Shown here one piece after another: positions 1-7,809 of a stretch of DNA of 39,224 bases; the first letter of the stretch is position 1, and the number at the start of each line of letters is the position of its first letter. The stretch is from Streptomyces sabulosicollis. Lineage in GTDB: Bacteria > Actinomycetota > Actinomycetes > Streptomycetales > Streptomycetaceae. The stretch is from the NCBI RefSeq assembly GCF_016103465.1, contig NZ_JAEEAP010000032.1:1-39224 (forward strand), given 5' to 3'. The position numbers and the translations under genes are program-made. A model generated the notes under the pieces. It ran no database searches. It was not told where the DNA came from and saw nothing but the letters and a program-made list of their open reading frames with translations.

Positions 1-272
1 GCCCCAGACCCCGAGACCGGGGCTCCGCCCCAGACCCCGGACCGGGGCTCTGCCCCTGACCCCGGATCGGGGCTCCGCCCCAGACCCCGGGTTGGGGTTT
101 CGCCCTGGGCCCCGGGTTGGGGCTTTGCCCACGGGCCTCGGGTTGGGGTTTCGCCCCGAGGCCCCGGATTGGGGCTTCGCCCCAGGCCCCCGGACTGGGG
201 CTCTGCCCCGAGGCCCCGGGTCGGGGCTCTGCCCTGGTCCCCGAACCGGGGCTCCGCCCCAGGCCCCGGCTG
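1..272. repeat. GC-rich tandem hairpin repeats (REP-like)
   Basis: About ten degenerate units of roughly 25-27 bp, each holding a short self-complementary core of the form GGGGCTCYGCCCC followed by a C-rich spacer. The reading frames across it are low-complexity repeats (PGPRTGALP-like) without ribosome binding sites, so I do not call genes. The same class of unit reappears at 39120-39224. Such arrays are common between Streptomyces genes and can act as transcription terminators or simply as expanded repeats. The array runs off the left edge of the window. Confidence 0.85.
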
Positions 273-370
273 GGGGCTCGGATGTGCGTGGGGCTTCGTC
301 CGGCTGTCCGCTGACGCGGTGGTCGGAGTGTCGGTCCCCGGGGGGCCAGGGGCGGAGCGCTTACCGGGTG

Positions 371-429
371 GCGGAGCCGCATATCGGTGTTGCGGGGAGG
401 GGGAGGTCTCGATATGCGGCTCCGCCGCG
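371..429. repeat. 16-bp inverted repeat, REP-like element
   Basis: GCGGAGCCGCATATCG at 371-386 is the perfect reverse complement of CGATATGCGGCTCCGC at 410-425, with 23 bp between. The right arm continues as the TCGATATGCGGCTCCGCCGCG motif family (409-429), near-copies of which occur three times at 32211-32286. No gene is visible between 273 and 579; this element and GC-rich sequence are all I see there. Confidence 0.75.
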
Positions 430-579
430 TGGCCCGCCGGGTACGCCGTAGCGGCCCGATGGGCGCTGGAGGGCAGGGGAAGGCCCGGTCACAGGGCGTG
501 AGCACGCCGCGTCCCGCCGCGTGGTGCCCGTACTCTGTAGGGCGACGCATCACGGTTGAAGGAAGGCATACGGCGGACG

Positions 580-1209
580 ATGTCGCAGCAAGGGACGAAG
601 CAGCGGGTGGACGACGAGTTCATCGTGGACACGGAGGACTGCGAGGAGCGCGAGCGGGCCTTCCGCGAGCGCGGCACCGCCCGCCCGATCACCGTGTACG
701 GCAACCCGGTCCTGCACAGGGAGTGCCGGGACGTGACCGTGTTCGACGAGGAGCTGGCACGGCTCGTCGACGACATGTTCGCGAGCCAGCGGGCGGCGGA
801 GGGCGTGGGGCTGGCCGCCAACCAGATCGGTGTCGACCTTAAGGTCTTCGTCTACGACTGCATGGACGACGAGGGCGTCCGCCACGTGGGCGTGGTGTGC
901 AACCCGGTGCTGGAGGAACTCCCCGCCGACCGCCGGGTGCTGGACGACTCCAATGAGGGCTGTCTCTCGGTCCCCACGGCCTACGCGGAGCTGGCCCGCC
1001 CGGACTACGCGGTGGTGCGCGGCCAGGACCTCGACGGCGAGCCGATCGCGGTGCGCGGCACCGGCTACTTCGCGCGCTGCCTCCAGCACGAGACGGACCA
1101 CCTCTACGGCTACCTGTACATCGACCGGCTCTCCAAGCGCGACCGTAAGGACGTGCTGAAGCAGATGGCCGAGGGCACCGCCCGCTATGAGACGGTGCCC
1201 AACGACTGA
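580..1209 (+). CDS. def: peptide deformylase
   Basis: Removes the N-formyl group from nascent proteins in the cytoplasm; a metal-dependent hydrolase. All three family motifs are present: GVGLAANQ (residues 75-82), EGCLS with the metal-ligand Cys at 128, and HETDH (170-174) supplying two His ligands and the catalytic Glu. At 209 aa it is somewhat longer than the usual 170-190 aa because of an acidic N-terminal extension of about 30 residues seen in some actinomycete deformylases. ATG at 580 is chosen, with AAGGAAGG about 12 nt upstream; an in-frame TTG at 556 would add 8 residues. It is convergent with nrdB and separated from it by a perfect hairpin terminator. Streptomyces usually carry several def paralogues, so essentiality of this copy cannot be inferred. 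Confidence 0.95.
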   Translation: MSQQGTKQRVDDEFIVDTEDCEERERAFRERGTARPITVYGNPVLHRECRDVTVFDEELARLVDDMFASQRAAEGVGLAANQIGVDLKVFVYDCMDDEGVRHVGVVCNPVLEELPADRRVLDDSNEGCLSVPTAYAELARPDYAVVRGQDLDGEPIAVRGTGYFARCLQHETDHLYGYLYIDRLSKRDRKDVLKQMAEGTARYETVPND

Positions 1210-1230
1210 GTGTGCCGTACCTCACAGGAC

Positions 1231-1255
1231 GGGCCGGACCTCGGGGGTCCGGCCC
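1231..1255. terminator. bidirectional hairpin between def and nrdB
   Basis: Perfect 10-bp stem GGGCCGGACC / GGTCCGGCCC with a 5-nt loop, 21 bp after the def stop and 29 bp beyond the nrdB stop. No T-run on the def side, which is normal in this GC range. Confidence 0.8.
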
Positions 1256-1284
1256 GCCCTGTTGACGTCAGCAGTCCTCCGGCG

Positions 1285-2295
1285 TCAGAAGTCGTCGTCG
1301 AAGGCGACCGAGCCCTCGACCGCGACCTGGTACGCCGAGGCCCGCCGCTCGAAGAAGTTGGTCAGCTCCTGGACGTTCTGCAGCTCCATGAAGGAGAACG
1401 GGTTCTCCGAGCCGAAGACCGGGGGGAAGCCGAGCCGCTGCAGGCGCTGGTCGGCCACGCACTGCAGATACTCCTGCATCGACGCGGTGTTCATGCCCGG
1501 CAGCCCGTCCCCGCACAGATCGCGGGCGAACTGCAGCTCCGCCTCGACGGCCTCCTTCAGCATGTCGGTGACCTGCCGCTGGAGCTCGTCGTCGAAGAGC
1601 TCCGGCTCCTCCTCGCGGACGGTGTCCACGACCGAGAAGGCGAACTCCATGTGCATCGACTCGTCGCGGAACACCCAGTTGGTGCCCGTCGCCAGGCCGT
1701 GCAGCAGCCCGCGCGAGCGGAACCAGTACACGTAGGCGAAGGCGCCGTAGAAGAACAGCCCCTCGATGCAGGCCGCGAAGCAGATCAGGTTGAGCAGGAA
1801 GCGGCGGCGGTCCTCCTTGGTCTCCAGCCGCTCGATCTTCTCCACCGAGTCCATCCAGCGGAAGCAGAACTCGGCCTTCTCCCGGATGGAGGGGATGTTC
1901 TCGACGGCGGCGAAGGCCGCGGCGCGGTCGTCCGGGTCGGGGAGGTAGGTGTCCAGCAGCGTCAGATAGAACTGGACGTGCACGGCCTCCTCGAAGAGCT
2001 GCCGCGACAGATACAGCCGCGCCTCGGGGGAGTTGATGTGCTTGTAGAGCGTCAGCACCAGGTTGTTGGCCACGATGGAGTCGCCGGTCGCGAAGAAGGC
2101 GACCAGGCGGCCGATCAGATGCTGCTCACCGGCGGAGAGCTTGGCGAGGTCGGCGACGTCGGAGTGGAGGTCGACCTCCTCCACGGTCCAGGTGTTCTTG
2201 ATCGCGTCGCGGTAGCGGTCGTAGAACTGCGGGTACCGCATCGGCCGCAGGGTCAGTTCGAAGCCCGGGTCGAGCAGGTTCTTGGTGTCACTCAT
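1285..2295 (-). CDS. nrdB: ribonucleotide reductase class Ia, beta (radical) subunit
   Basis: Small subunit that generates the stable tyrosyl radical used by NrdA to reduce ribonucleoside diphosphates. The 336-aa product has the di-iron ligand pattern: D72, E103-x-x-H106, and a later E-x-x-H in DESMHME; Y110 lies four residues after the His, the spacing of the radical Tyr122 in the Escherichia coli enzyme. The C-terminal tail is acidic (AFDDDF), as expected for docking to NrdA. It starts at ATG 2295, two bases after the nrdA stop, so the two are cotranscribed. In S. coelicolor nrdB is followed by nrdS (an AraC-like gene) as I recall; here the operon ends at nrdB and meets def head-on. Confidence 0.96.
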   Translation of the reverse strand: MSDTKNLLDPGFELTLRPMRYPQFYDRYRDAIKNTWTVEEVDLHSDVADLAKLSAGEQHLIGRLVAFFATGDSIVANNLVLTLYKHINSPEARLYLSRQLFEEAVHVQFYLTLLDTYLPDPDDRAAAFAAVENIPSIREKAEFCFRWMDSVEKIERLETKEDRRRFLLNLICFAACIEGLFFYGAFAYVYWFRSRGLLHGLATGTNWVFRDESMHMEFAFSVVDTVREEEPELFDDELQRQVTDMLKEAVEAELQFARDLCGDGLPGMNTASMQEYLQCVADQRLQRLGFPPVFGSENPFSFMELQNVQELTNFFERRASAYQVAVEGSVAFDDDF

Positions 2296-2297
2296 GG

Positions 2298-4730
2298 TTA
2301 CTGGCATGCCTCGCAGGACTCGGGGTTTTCCAGGGAGCAGGCGATCGCGTCGGCCTCGGCCGGGGCCGCTTGCGCGGGGACGGTGACGGCGGGGGTGGCC
2401 GCGGCGCCGCCGCCCCGGGCGCTCTGGGCGATCCGGGTGGCCGGACGCGAGCGCAGGTAGTACGTGGTCTTGATGCCGCGCTTCCAGGCGTACGCGTACA
2501 TCGAGCTGAGCTTGCCGATGGTCGGCGAGGCCATGAAGAGGTTCAGCGACTGGCTCTGGTCGAGGTACGGGGTGCGGGCCGCCGCCATGTCGATCAGGGC
2601 GCGCTGCGGGAGTTCCCAGGCGGTGCGGTACAGCTCCCGTACGTCCGCGGGCACCCAGGAGAGGTCCTGGACCGATCCGTTGGCATCGCGCAGCGCCTCG
2701 CGGGTCCGGGCGTCCCAGATGCCCAGCTTCTTGAGGTCGTCCACCAGGTAGGAGTTGACCTGGAGGAACTCCCCGCTGAGCGTTTCGCGCTTGAAGAGGT
2801 TGGAGACCTGCGGCTCGATGCACTCGTAGACGCCCGCGATGGAGGCGATGGTCGCGGTCGGCGCGATCGCCAGCAGCAGCGAGTTCCGCATCCCGGACTG
2901 AGCCATCCGGGTGCGCAGCGCCTCCCAGCGCTCCGGCCAGGTGGCCACCGCGTCCGGGTAGTGGTCCGGGTGCAGCACGCCGCGCGCGGTGCGGGTCTCG
3001 GCCCAGGCGGGGTGCGGGCCGTGGCGCTCGGCGAGCTCACAGGACGCCTCGTACGCGGCGAGCATGACGCGCTCGGAGATCCGCGTGGAGAGCGCCGTGG
3101 CCTCGGGCGAGTCGAACGGCAGCCGCAGCCGGAAGAAGACGTCCTGGAGCCCCATGAGGCCCAGGCCCACCGGGCGCCAGCGGGAGTTGGAGGCTCCGGC
3201 CTCCTCCGTGGGGTAGAAGTTGATGTCCACCACGCGGTCGAGGAAGGTCACGGCGGTGCGGACGGTGTCGTCGAGGCGCTCCCAGTCCAGCTGCCCGTCC
3301 TCGCCCAGGTGCGCGGCGAGGTTGACCGATCCGAGGTTGCACACGGCGGTCTCGCCGTCGTCGGTGACCTCCAGGATCTCGGTGCAGAGGTTGGAGGAGT
3401 GGACGACCCTGCCGGGCTCGGCGGTCTGGTTGGCGGTGCGGTTGGCGGCGTCCTTGAACGTCATCCAGCCGTTGCCGGTCTGGGCGAGGGTGCGCATCAT
3501 CCGGGCGTACAGCTGCCGCGCCGGGACCTTCTTGACGGCCTTCCCCTCGGCCTCTGCCGTGCGGTACGCGGCGTCGAACTCCTCGCCCCACAGGTCCACC
3601 AGGTCGGGCGCGTCGACCGGGGAGAACAGCGACCAGTCGGCGTCCGCCTCGACCCGGCGCATGAATTCGTCCGGGATCCAGTGGGCGATGTTGAGGTTGT
3701 GGGTGCGGCGGGCGTCCTCGCCGGTGTTGTCCCGCAGCTCCAGGAACTCCTCGAGGTCCGCGTGCCAGGTCTCCAGGTAGACACAGGCCGCGCCCTTGCG
3801 CCGGCCGCCCTGGTTGACGGCGGCCACCGAGGCGTCGAGCGTGCGCAGGAACGGCACGATGCCGTTGGAGTGCCCGTTGGTGCCCCGGATCAGCGAGCCG
3901 CGCGCCCGGATGCGGGAGTAGGACAGGCCGATGCCGCCCGCGTGCTTCGACAGCCGCGCCACCTGGTGGTAGCGGTTGTAGATGGAGTCCAGCTCGTCCA
4001 GCGGCGAGTCCAGCAGATAGCAGGACGACATCTGCGGGTGCCGGGTGCCGGAGTTGAACAGCGTGGGGGAGCTGGGCAGATACGACAGCGTGCTGGTCAG
4101 CCGGTACAGCTCGGCCACGTCCTCCAGCGCCCGCTCCGAGAGGTCCTCCGCGAGCCCGCAGGCCACCCGCAGCAGGAAGTGCTGCGGGGTCTCGATCACC
4201 TGGCGGGTGATGGGGTGGCGCAGCAGATAGCGGCTGTAGAGGGTGCGCAGCCCGAAGTAGCCGAAGCGGTTGTCGGCGCCGTCCGCCAGGGCCCGCTCCA
4301 CCAGCGCGTCCAGCCGCTCGGCGTGGGCGGCGGCGAACTCCGCGGTGGAGTCGGCGAGCAGGCCCTCGCGGTGGCCCACCTGGACGGAGGCCGAGAAGGA
4401 GACCGCGCCCTGCCCGGCCGCCTCCTCGGTGATGGTCAGCGCCAGCAGCCGGGCCGCGAGCCGTGAGTACTCCGGTTCCTCGGCGATCAGCCCGGCCGCC
4501 GCCTCGGTCGCGAGCCCGCGCAACTCCGCCTCGTCCGAGCCGGGATGGCGGCCGCGCAGGGCGGCGGCCGCCACCAGCTCGTGGTCGGTGGCGGGCAGGT
4601 CGGCGGTGAGTCCGGTAAGCGTCCTTAGCAGGGCGGTCCCGGGCGCGTCGTCCGCTGCCTGAGAAGGCGCGTCGTCCGTTGCCTGAGAAGCCGCCTGCGC
4701 TGAAACCGGATCGGCGGGCGCGATCGTCAC
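2298..4730 (-). CDS. nrdA: ribonucleotide reductase class Ia, alpha (catalytic) subunit
   Basis: Catalytic subunit of the aerobic reductase that makes deoxyribonucleotides. Visible signatures are SSNLCTEIL and AVCNLGSVNL (active-site Cys, Asn and Glu region), the finger-loop and radical-relay region, and a C-terminal redox pair CEAC (residues 806-809 of 810) that is re-reduced by thioredoxin. The GTG at 4730 is chosen because GGGAGAG lies just upstream and because the open frame above it runs through the riboswitch. It overlaps nothing and is followed after 2 bp by nrdB. Regulation is visible in the leader: a cobalamin riboswitch and two NrdR boxes. Known biology: Streptomyces also have a B12-dependent class II enzyme (nrdJ), and B12 shuts this operon off when the class II enzyme can work. 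Confidence 0.96.
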   Translation of the reverse strand: MTIAPADPVSAQAASQATDDAPSQAADDAPGTALLRTLTGLTADLPATDHELVAAAALRGRHPGSDEAELRGLATEAAAGLIAEEPEYSRLAARLLALTITEEAAGQGAVSFSASVQVGHREGLLADSTAEFAAAHAERLDALVERALADGADNRFGYFGLRTLYSRYLLRHPITRQVIETPQHFLLRVACGLAEDLSERALEDVAELYRLTSTLSYLPSSPTLFNSGTRHPQMSSCYLLDSPLDELDSIYNRYHQVARLSKHAGGIGLSYSRIRARGSLIRGTNGHSNGIVPFLRTLDASVAAVNQGGRRKGAACVYLETWHADLEEFLELRDNTGEDARRTHNLNIAHWIPDEFMRRVEADADWSLFSPVDAPDLVDLWGEEFDAAYRTAEAEGKAVKKVPARQLYARMMRTLAQTGNGWMTFKDAANRTANQTAEPGRVVHSSNLCTEILEVTDDGETAVCNLGSVNLAAHLGEDGQLDWERLDDTVRTAVTFLDRVVDINFYPTEEAGASNSRWRPVGLGLMGLQDVFFRLRLPFDSPEATALSTRISERVMLAAYEASCELAERHGPHPAWAETRTARGVLHPDHYPDAVATWPERWEALRTRMAQSGMRNSLLLAIAPTATIASIAGVYECIEPQVSNLFKRETLSGEFLQVNSYLVDDLKKLGIWDARTREALRDANGSVQDLSWVPADVRELYRTAWELPQRALIDMAAARTPYLDQSQSLNLFMASPTIGKLSSMYAYAWKRGIKTTYYLRSRPATRIAQSARGGGAAATPAVTVPAQAAPAEADAIACSLENPESCEACQ

Positions 4731-4869
4731 TGAGGTGCTCTCCCTCGCTCGGCCGGGCCGCGAGGGGTGGTGCGATGGGCGCGTACGGGCATGCCGATGC
4801 CGCACTCCTCGTACGCCGGGCACACCACGCAGCGTCCATCGGCCCAACCCTCGAGGCCGGGGGACGTGT

Positions 4870-4988
4870 CCACACAAGGCCGTCGGCAGGTGCTCGGACT
4901 CACGGGCACGCTGAATTAAGCGCACACGTACACCGTTGCGGGACAGTTCCGGATTCCCACCGGATTCCCCTGCGGCGACAGCGAGGAC
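4870..4988 (-). promoter_or_regulatory. cobalamin (AdoCbl) riboswitch in the nrdAB leader
   Basis: Read on the minus strand, the leader contains GGGAATCCGGTGGGAATCC, then AACTGTCCCGCAACGGTG (conserved core) and about 30 nt later the B12 box GAGTCCGAGCACCTGCCGAC (4882-4901). This is the diagnostic order of a cobalamin aptamer. About 140 nt separate the B12 box from the nrdA start and should hold the expression platform; I could not fold it by eye. The S. coelicolor nrdABS leader is known to carry such a switch, which supports the call. Ends of the aptamer are approximate. Confidence 0.9.
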
Positions 4989-4989
4989 G

Positions 4990-5036
4990 AGCATACATCT
5001 TGTGTCGCCCGACGCGCGCACCCCTATATCTTGTGT
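4990..5036 (-). promoter_or_regulatory. tandem NrdR boxes upstream of nrdA
   Basis: Two 16-bp boxes, ACACAAGATGTATGCT (4990-5005) and ACACAAGATATAGGGG (5021-5036) on the minus strand, both matching the NrdR pattern acaCwAtATaTwGtgt over most positions. Their starts are 31 bp apart, three helical turns, the spacing typical of paired NrdR boxes. They sit just upstream of the riboswitch, so they should overlap the nrdAB promoter. Confidence 0.88.
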
Positions 5037-5138
5037 CGGAGGTGCGGAGTTTCGCATGAATGTGCTCATGCGTTCCGGAGGTGGCCAGTGACCAGGGGCG
5101 CGTGTGAGGGCGTGGCCCGGGGTGTGCGGCGCCGGGCG

Positions 5139-5645
5139 TCACAGCTCCACGGTGAAGGCCCAGAGGGTGATGTCCGTCCCGGGCAGGGGCGCCCAGTCGC
5201 GCTCCGGGGCGCGGACGAAGCCCAGCCGCTCGTACAGGCGGTGGGCGGCGGTCATCGAGCGCTGGCTGCTGATCACGATCCGCCGCAGCCCCAGCTCGCG
5301 GGCCCGGTCCAGACAGGCCCGCACCAGCGCCTCGGCCGCGCCGCGCCGCCGGGACTCGGGGCGGACGGCCAGCATCCGGAACTCCCCCTCGCCGGGGCGG
5401 GCCAGCTCCGCGTACGCCCCGCCGTGCACGGCGAACGCCACGGCGCCCAGCACCTCGTCGCTGGCCGCGTCCGCCGCGACCAGCAGCTCGGCCTCGGCGG
5501 CCCGGCGCCGGGCGTCGCGCAGGGTGGCGAGATAAGGATCACTGTCCCCGAAGTCCAGGAGCCCGTCCCCCAGATACACCTGAGCGGTGAGCTCCCCGAT
5601 CCCGTCCAGTTCCTCGTCCCGCGCGTGCCTGATCGTGATGTCCAT
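5139..5645 (-). CDS. GNAT family N-acetyltransferase
   Basis: 168-aa acetyl-CoA-dependent transferase. The acetyl-CoA site (motif A) is seen at residues 92-108, LAVRPESRRRGAAEALV, preceded by a beta strand FRML and followed by the C-terminal RLYERLGF motif B segment. Length and layout are those of a single-domain GNAT. The substrate cannot be told. It is monocistronic, transcribed toward the nrdA promoter region, with ATG at 5645. Nothing in the neighbourhood ties it to the nrd genes. Confidence 0.85.
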   Translation of the reverse strand: MDITIRHARDEELDGIGELTAQVYLGDGLLDFGDSDPYLATLRDARRRAAEAELLVAADAASDEVLGAVAFAVHGGAYAELARPGEGEFRMLAVRPESRRRGAAEALVRACLDRARELGLRRIVISSQRSMTAAHRLYERLGFVRAPERDWAPLPGTDITLWAFTVEL

Positions 5646-5709
5646 GCCCGCAGTCTGCCGCAGGCCACTGACAGCCGGGCCGCCGTGCGCCGGGCGTGGG
5701 TTCCCGTCG

Positions 5710-5880
5710 TCACTGGGTGACGGCGGTGATCACTCCGGTGGAACCCGCGCGCTTGTTGGCGGCGTCGGCCTCCTGGTGGGTGACGTAGCGCCGGACCGTG
5801 CCGTCCGGCAGCGTCAACTCATAGACGACAACGGGTTGGGGCGGCCATTGAGGCGCTCTTCCGCCGCAGTTGCATGCCAT
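5710..5880 (-). CDS. small Cys/Gly-start protein, phage-type
   Basis: A 56-aa product starting MACNCGGRAP and continuing with a compact region ELTLPDGTVRRYVTHQEADA. Small proteins with an N-terminal CxCGG start followed by a short beta-rich region with a TxxEA segment are common in actinobacteriophage genomes; I recall the type but not a function. The start has a purine-rich stretch (GGGAAAGGCAGGG) upstream. It lies 63 bp downstream of the DUF1360-like gene on the same strand, so the two probably form one transcript. Too short for many gene finders. Confidence 0.6.
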   Translation of the reverse strand: MACNCGGRAPQWPPQPVVVYELTLPDGTVRRYVTHQEADAANKRAGSTGVITAVTQ

Positions 5881-5892
5881 GGTTGCCCTGCC

Positions 5893-5936
5893 TTTCCCTC
5901 GGGTCGTTGGTGGGTTTCCCTCGAGTCGTTGGTGGG
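5893..5936. repeat. 22-bp tandem duplication
   Basis: Two adjacent 22-bp units (5893-5914 and 5915-5936) that differ at a single base (G/A at unit position 9). They fill the spacer between the DUF1360-like gene and the small Cys/Gly gene. On the minus strand each copy carries a purine-rich stretch, so the duplication copies a possible ribosome-binding segment. Confidence 0.85.
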
Positions 5937-5943
5937 GTGGGGG

Positions 5944-6231
5944 TCAGTCCAGCCACCGCGAGGCGACGCCGGCCAGGTAGGAGAGCGTCAGGGCGGTGGC
6001 CGGGAGGTGGAACCACGCGGTGGTGTGCAGCAAGGAGGCGTAGCCGGCGATGGCGGCGGCCACCCATGTGCTGGTGCACCAGCCGCAGTTGACCAGGTAG
6101 GAGGCGCGGGAGTCGTCGCCGAAGCGGTCGGCGACCCAGGTCCTGAACCCCGCCGCCAGGGTGTCCTTGGTGATGAAGCGGGTGATCCGGCAGGTGGTGC
6201 CGAGGGCGAGAAGGAACGCGGCGAGGCTCAT
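5944..6231 (-). CDS. DUF1360-like small membrane protein (phage-associated)
   Basis: 95-aa protein with the layout of DUF1360: an N-terminal LGTTCRITRFITKDTL segment, a central CGWC pair (Cys49 and Cys52) followed by TSTWVAAAIAGYA, and a second hydrophobic segment near residues 75-90. DUF1360 proteins are found in phages and prophages of Gram-positive bacteria; function is unknown. The ATG at 6231 is preferred over one at 6258 because GGGGAGGAAA precedes it at good distance. With the downstream 56-aa gene it looks like a two-gene remnant of phage origin. Confidence 0.72.
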   Translation of the reverse strand: MSLAAFLLALGTTCRITRFITKDTLAAGFRTWVADRFGDDSRASYLVNCGWCTSTWVAAAIAGYASLLHTTAWFHLPATALTLSYLAGVASRWLD

Positions 6232-6258
6232 CGGATCGTTTCCTCCCCGGGTGGTCAT

Positions 6259-6730
6259 GCGGGGGCCGGTACGGCCGGTGTCACTGGGGGACCGGCACCG
6301 CCGATGTCACTCATTAGAGGCATGACGGGCGACGGCAAGCCATACCCCTTGGCACGCATTCGCCCGAATAGCCGAGCGCTTGTCATACAAGCTCGCCGTC
6401 AGGCGCGCGCTGATGCGCCAAACGAGTGATGGCCGCCGTGAGGGCCTTGAGCGATGCGGAGGGGCGTGGATAACTGGGAACGTGGCCGCCGAGGCTGCCC
6501 CATACCTCGTCGGCCACCCCAGGAGCCGGGCGTCCGCCCCGAGGCTCCGCTCTCATCCGCGCACCGCTCCCGCGCCCTGACCGACCGGCCGCCCGGCGGC
6601 TTTCCGTTCCCCCGGAGCCGGCCTGTCTCGACCGCGCGGTGACGACGAGGCGTTGACCAGCGATGTGCGCACTTTCCGTCGGCCTTCCGTCGGCGCACAT
6701 CACCCGAACCCCTCCCCGGGAGGACCGACC
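6259..6730. other. intergenic region without a supported gene
   Basis: About 470 bp between the divergent DUF1360-like and TIG-domain genes. Open frames exist on both strands but are low-complexity, lack ribosome binding sites and resemble nothing I know. The stretch should hold both promoters. The last bases before 6731 (CCCGGGAGGACCGACC) give a clear ribosome binding site for the TIG-domain gene. Confidence 0.6.
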
Positions 6731-7693
6731 ATGACCTCGACCGCTCTCGCGACCGCCGCCCCCACCGCCGGCAACTGGCCACCGTCGACGCAGGGACCGC
6801 CGTTGCTCCTGTCCGTGGTGCCCAACTCGGGCCCCGCCAGCGGTGGGAACCTCGTCCAGCTGACCGGGCAGAACCTGCGCAATGTCATCAGCGTGACCTT
6901 CGGCGGCGTGCCCGCCCAGATCGTCAGCCAGAGCAGTCTCGGCGCTCCCGCTGCCGGCGACTGGGATGGCGGTGGCTGGCCCGGCGGCGGTGACTGGGGC
7001 GGCGGTGGCTGGCCCGGAGGGGGTGGCTGGCCGGGTGGCGGCTGGCCGGGGAATCCCACCACCGATGTCGTCGTGGTGATAGCCCCGCCGCACGCGCCCG
7101 GACCCGTCCAGGTTCTCGTCACCACCACTGCCGGCACCAGCAACAGCCAGCCGTACACCTATGTGGCGCCGGCCCCGCCCGTCGCCGTCGCCATCACCCC
7201 GACCGCGGGCCCGACCACCGGCGGCACCGTGTACGTGATCACGGGCGCCAACCTGACCGGCGTCACCAGCGTCCTCTTCGGCGGAAACCCCTCGACCATC
7301 CTGGCCATCAACCCCGCCGGGACCAGCCTGGTCGGCATCACCCCGGCAGGCCCGCCCGGTGGCGGCAACGTCCCCGTCACGCTCACCGGCCCCGGCGGCA
7401 GCACCACGGTCCCGGGCGGCTTCACCTACTTCGTCGCGCCGCCCCCGCCGGTGCCCGTCGCCATCACGCCCGCCACCGGGCCCGCCGCCGGCGGTACCGC
7501 GTTCACCATCACCGGCACCAACCTCGGTGGCGTGCTGGCCGTGCTGTTCAACGGCGTTGCCGCCACCGGCGTGACCGCCACCCCCACGACGGTGTCCGGC
7601 GTCACCCCGCCCGGGGTGCCCGGTAACGCGACCGTCACCCTGGTGACGGCCTCCGGCACGGTCAACGTGCCCGGCGGCTTCACCTACGTCTGA
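6731..7693 (+). CDS. IPT/TIG-domain protein with a Gly/Trp-rich insert
   Basis: 320-aa protein built from three IPT/TIG immunoglobulin-like repeats, at about residues 27-145, 150-234 and 238-320. Each opens with a P-x-x-GP-xxGG signature (VVPNSGPASGG, ITPTAGPTTGG, ITPATGPAAGG) and ends in a YTYV or FTYV-like strand. The first repeat is interrupted at about residues 76-107 by a Gly/Trp/Pro insert made of GGGWPGG-like units. There is no signal peptide, lipobox or membrane segment, so secretion would need another route or it is a virion/particle component. TIG proteins of this plain kind occur in Streptomyces genomes and phages. AGGA ribosome binding site lies 8 nt before the ATG, and a strong hairpin follows. 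Confidence 0.82.
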   Translation: MTSTALATAAPTAGNWPPSTQGPPLLLSVVPNSGPASGGNLVQLTGQNLRNVISVTFGGVPAQIVSQSSLGAPAAGDWDGGGWPGGGDWGGGGWPGGGGWPGGGWPGNPTTDVVVVIAPPHAPGPVQVLVTTTAGTSNSQPYTYVAPAPPVAVAITPTAGPTTGGTVYVITGANLTGVTSVLFGGNPSTILAINPAGTSLVGITPAGPPGGGNVPVTLTGPGGSTTVPGGFTYFVAPPPPVPVAITPATGPAAGGTAFTITGTNLGGVLAVLFNGVAATGVTATPTTVSGVTPPGVPGNATVTLVTASGTVNVPGGFTYV

Positions 7694-7712
7694 CGCGCGG
7701 ATCCGGCCACAC

Positions 7713-7760
7713 CGCGCCGGTCACCGGGCCCCCTTCCGTCAGGGCCCGGTGGCCGGCGCG
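7713..7760. terminator. long hairpin after the TIG-domain gene
   Basis: 19-bp arms at 7713-7731 and 7742-7760 pair fully apart from one G-U, with a 10-nt loop. It begins 19 bp after the TIG gene stop. Confidence 0.85.
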
Positions 7761-7809
7761 CCGCCGTCGGACCGGTCACCTCCGCTCGTCCCCGGCCGTC
7801 AAGGACGAC

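Noticed and set aside
92-501. Several overlapping frames in the left repeat array encoding PGPRTGALP-like repeats
   Set aside because: They are translations of GC-rich tandem hairpins, exist in more than one frame and have no ribosome binding sites.
1210-2460. Long plus-strand frame opposite nrdB
   Set aside because: Mirror of a well-conserved gene; high-GC codon bias produces long antisense frames.
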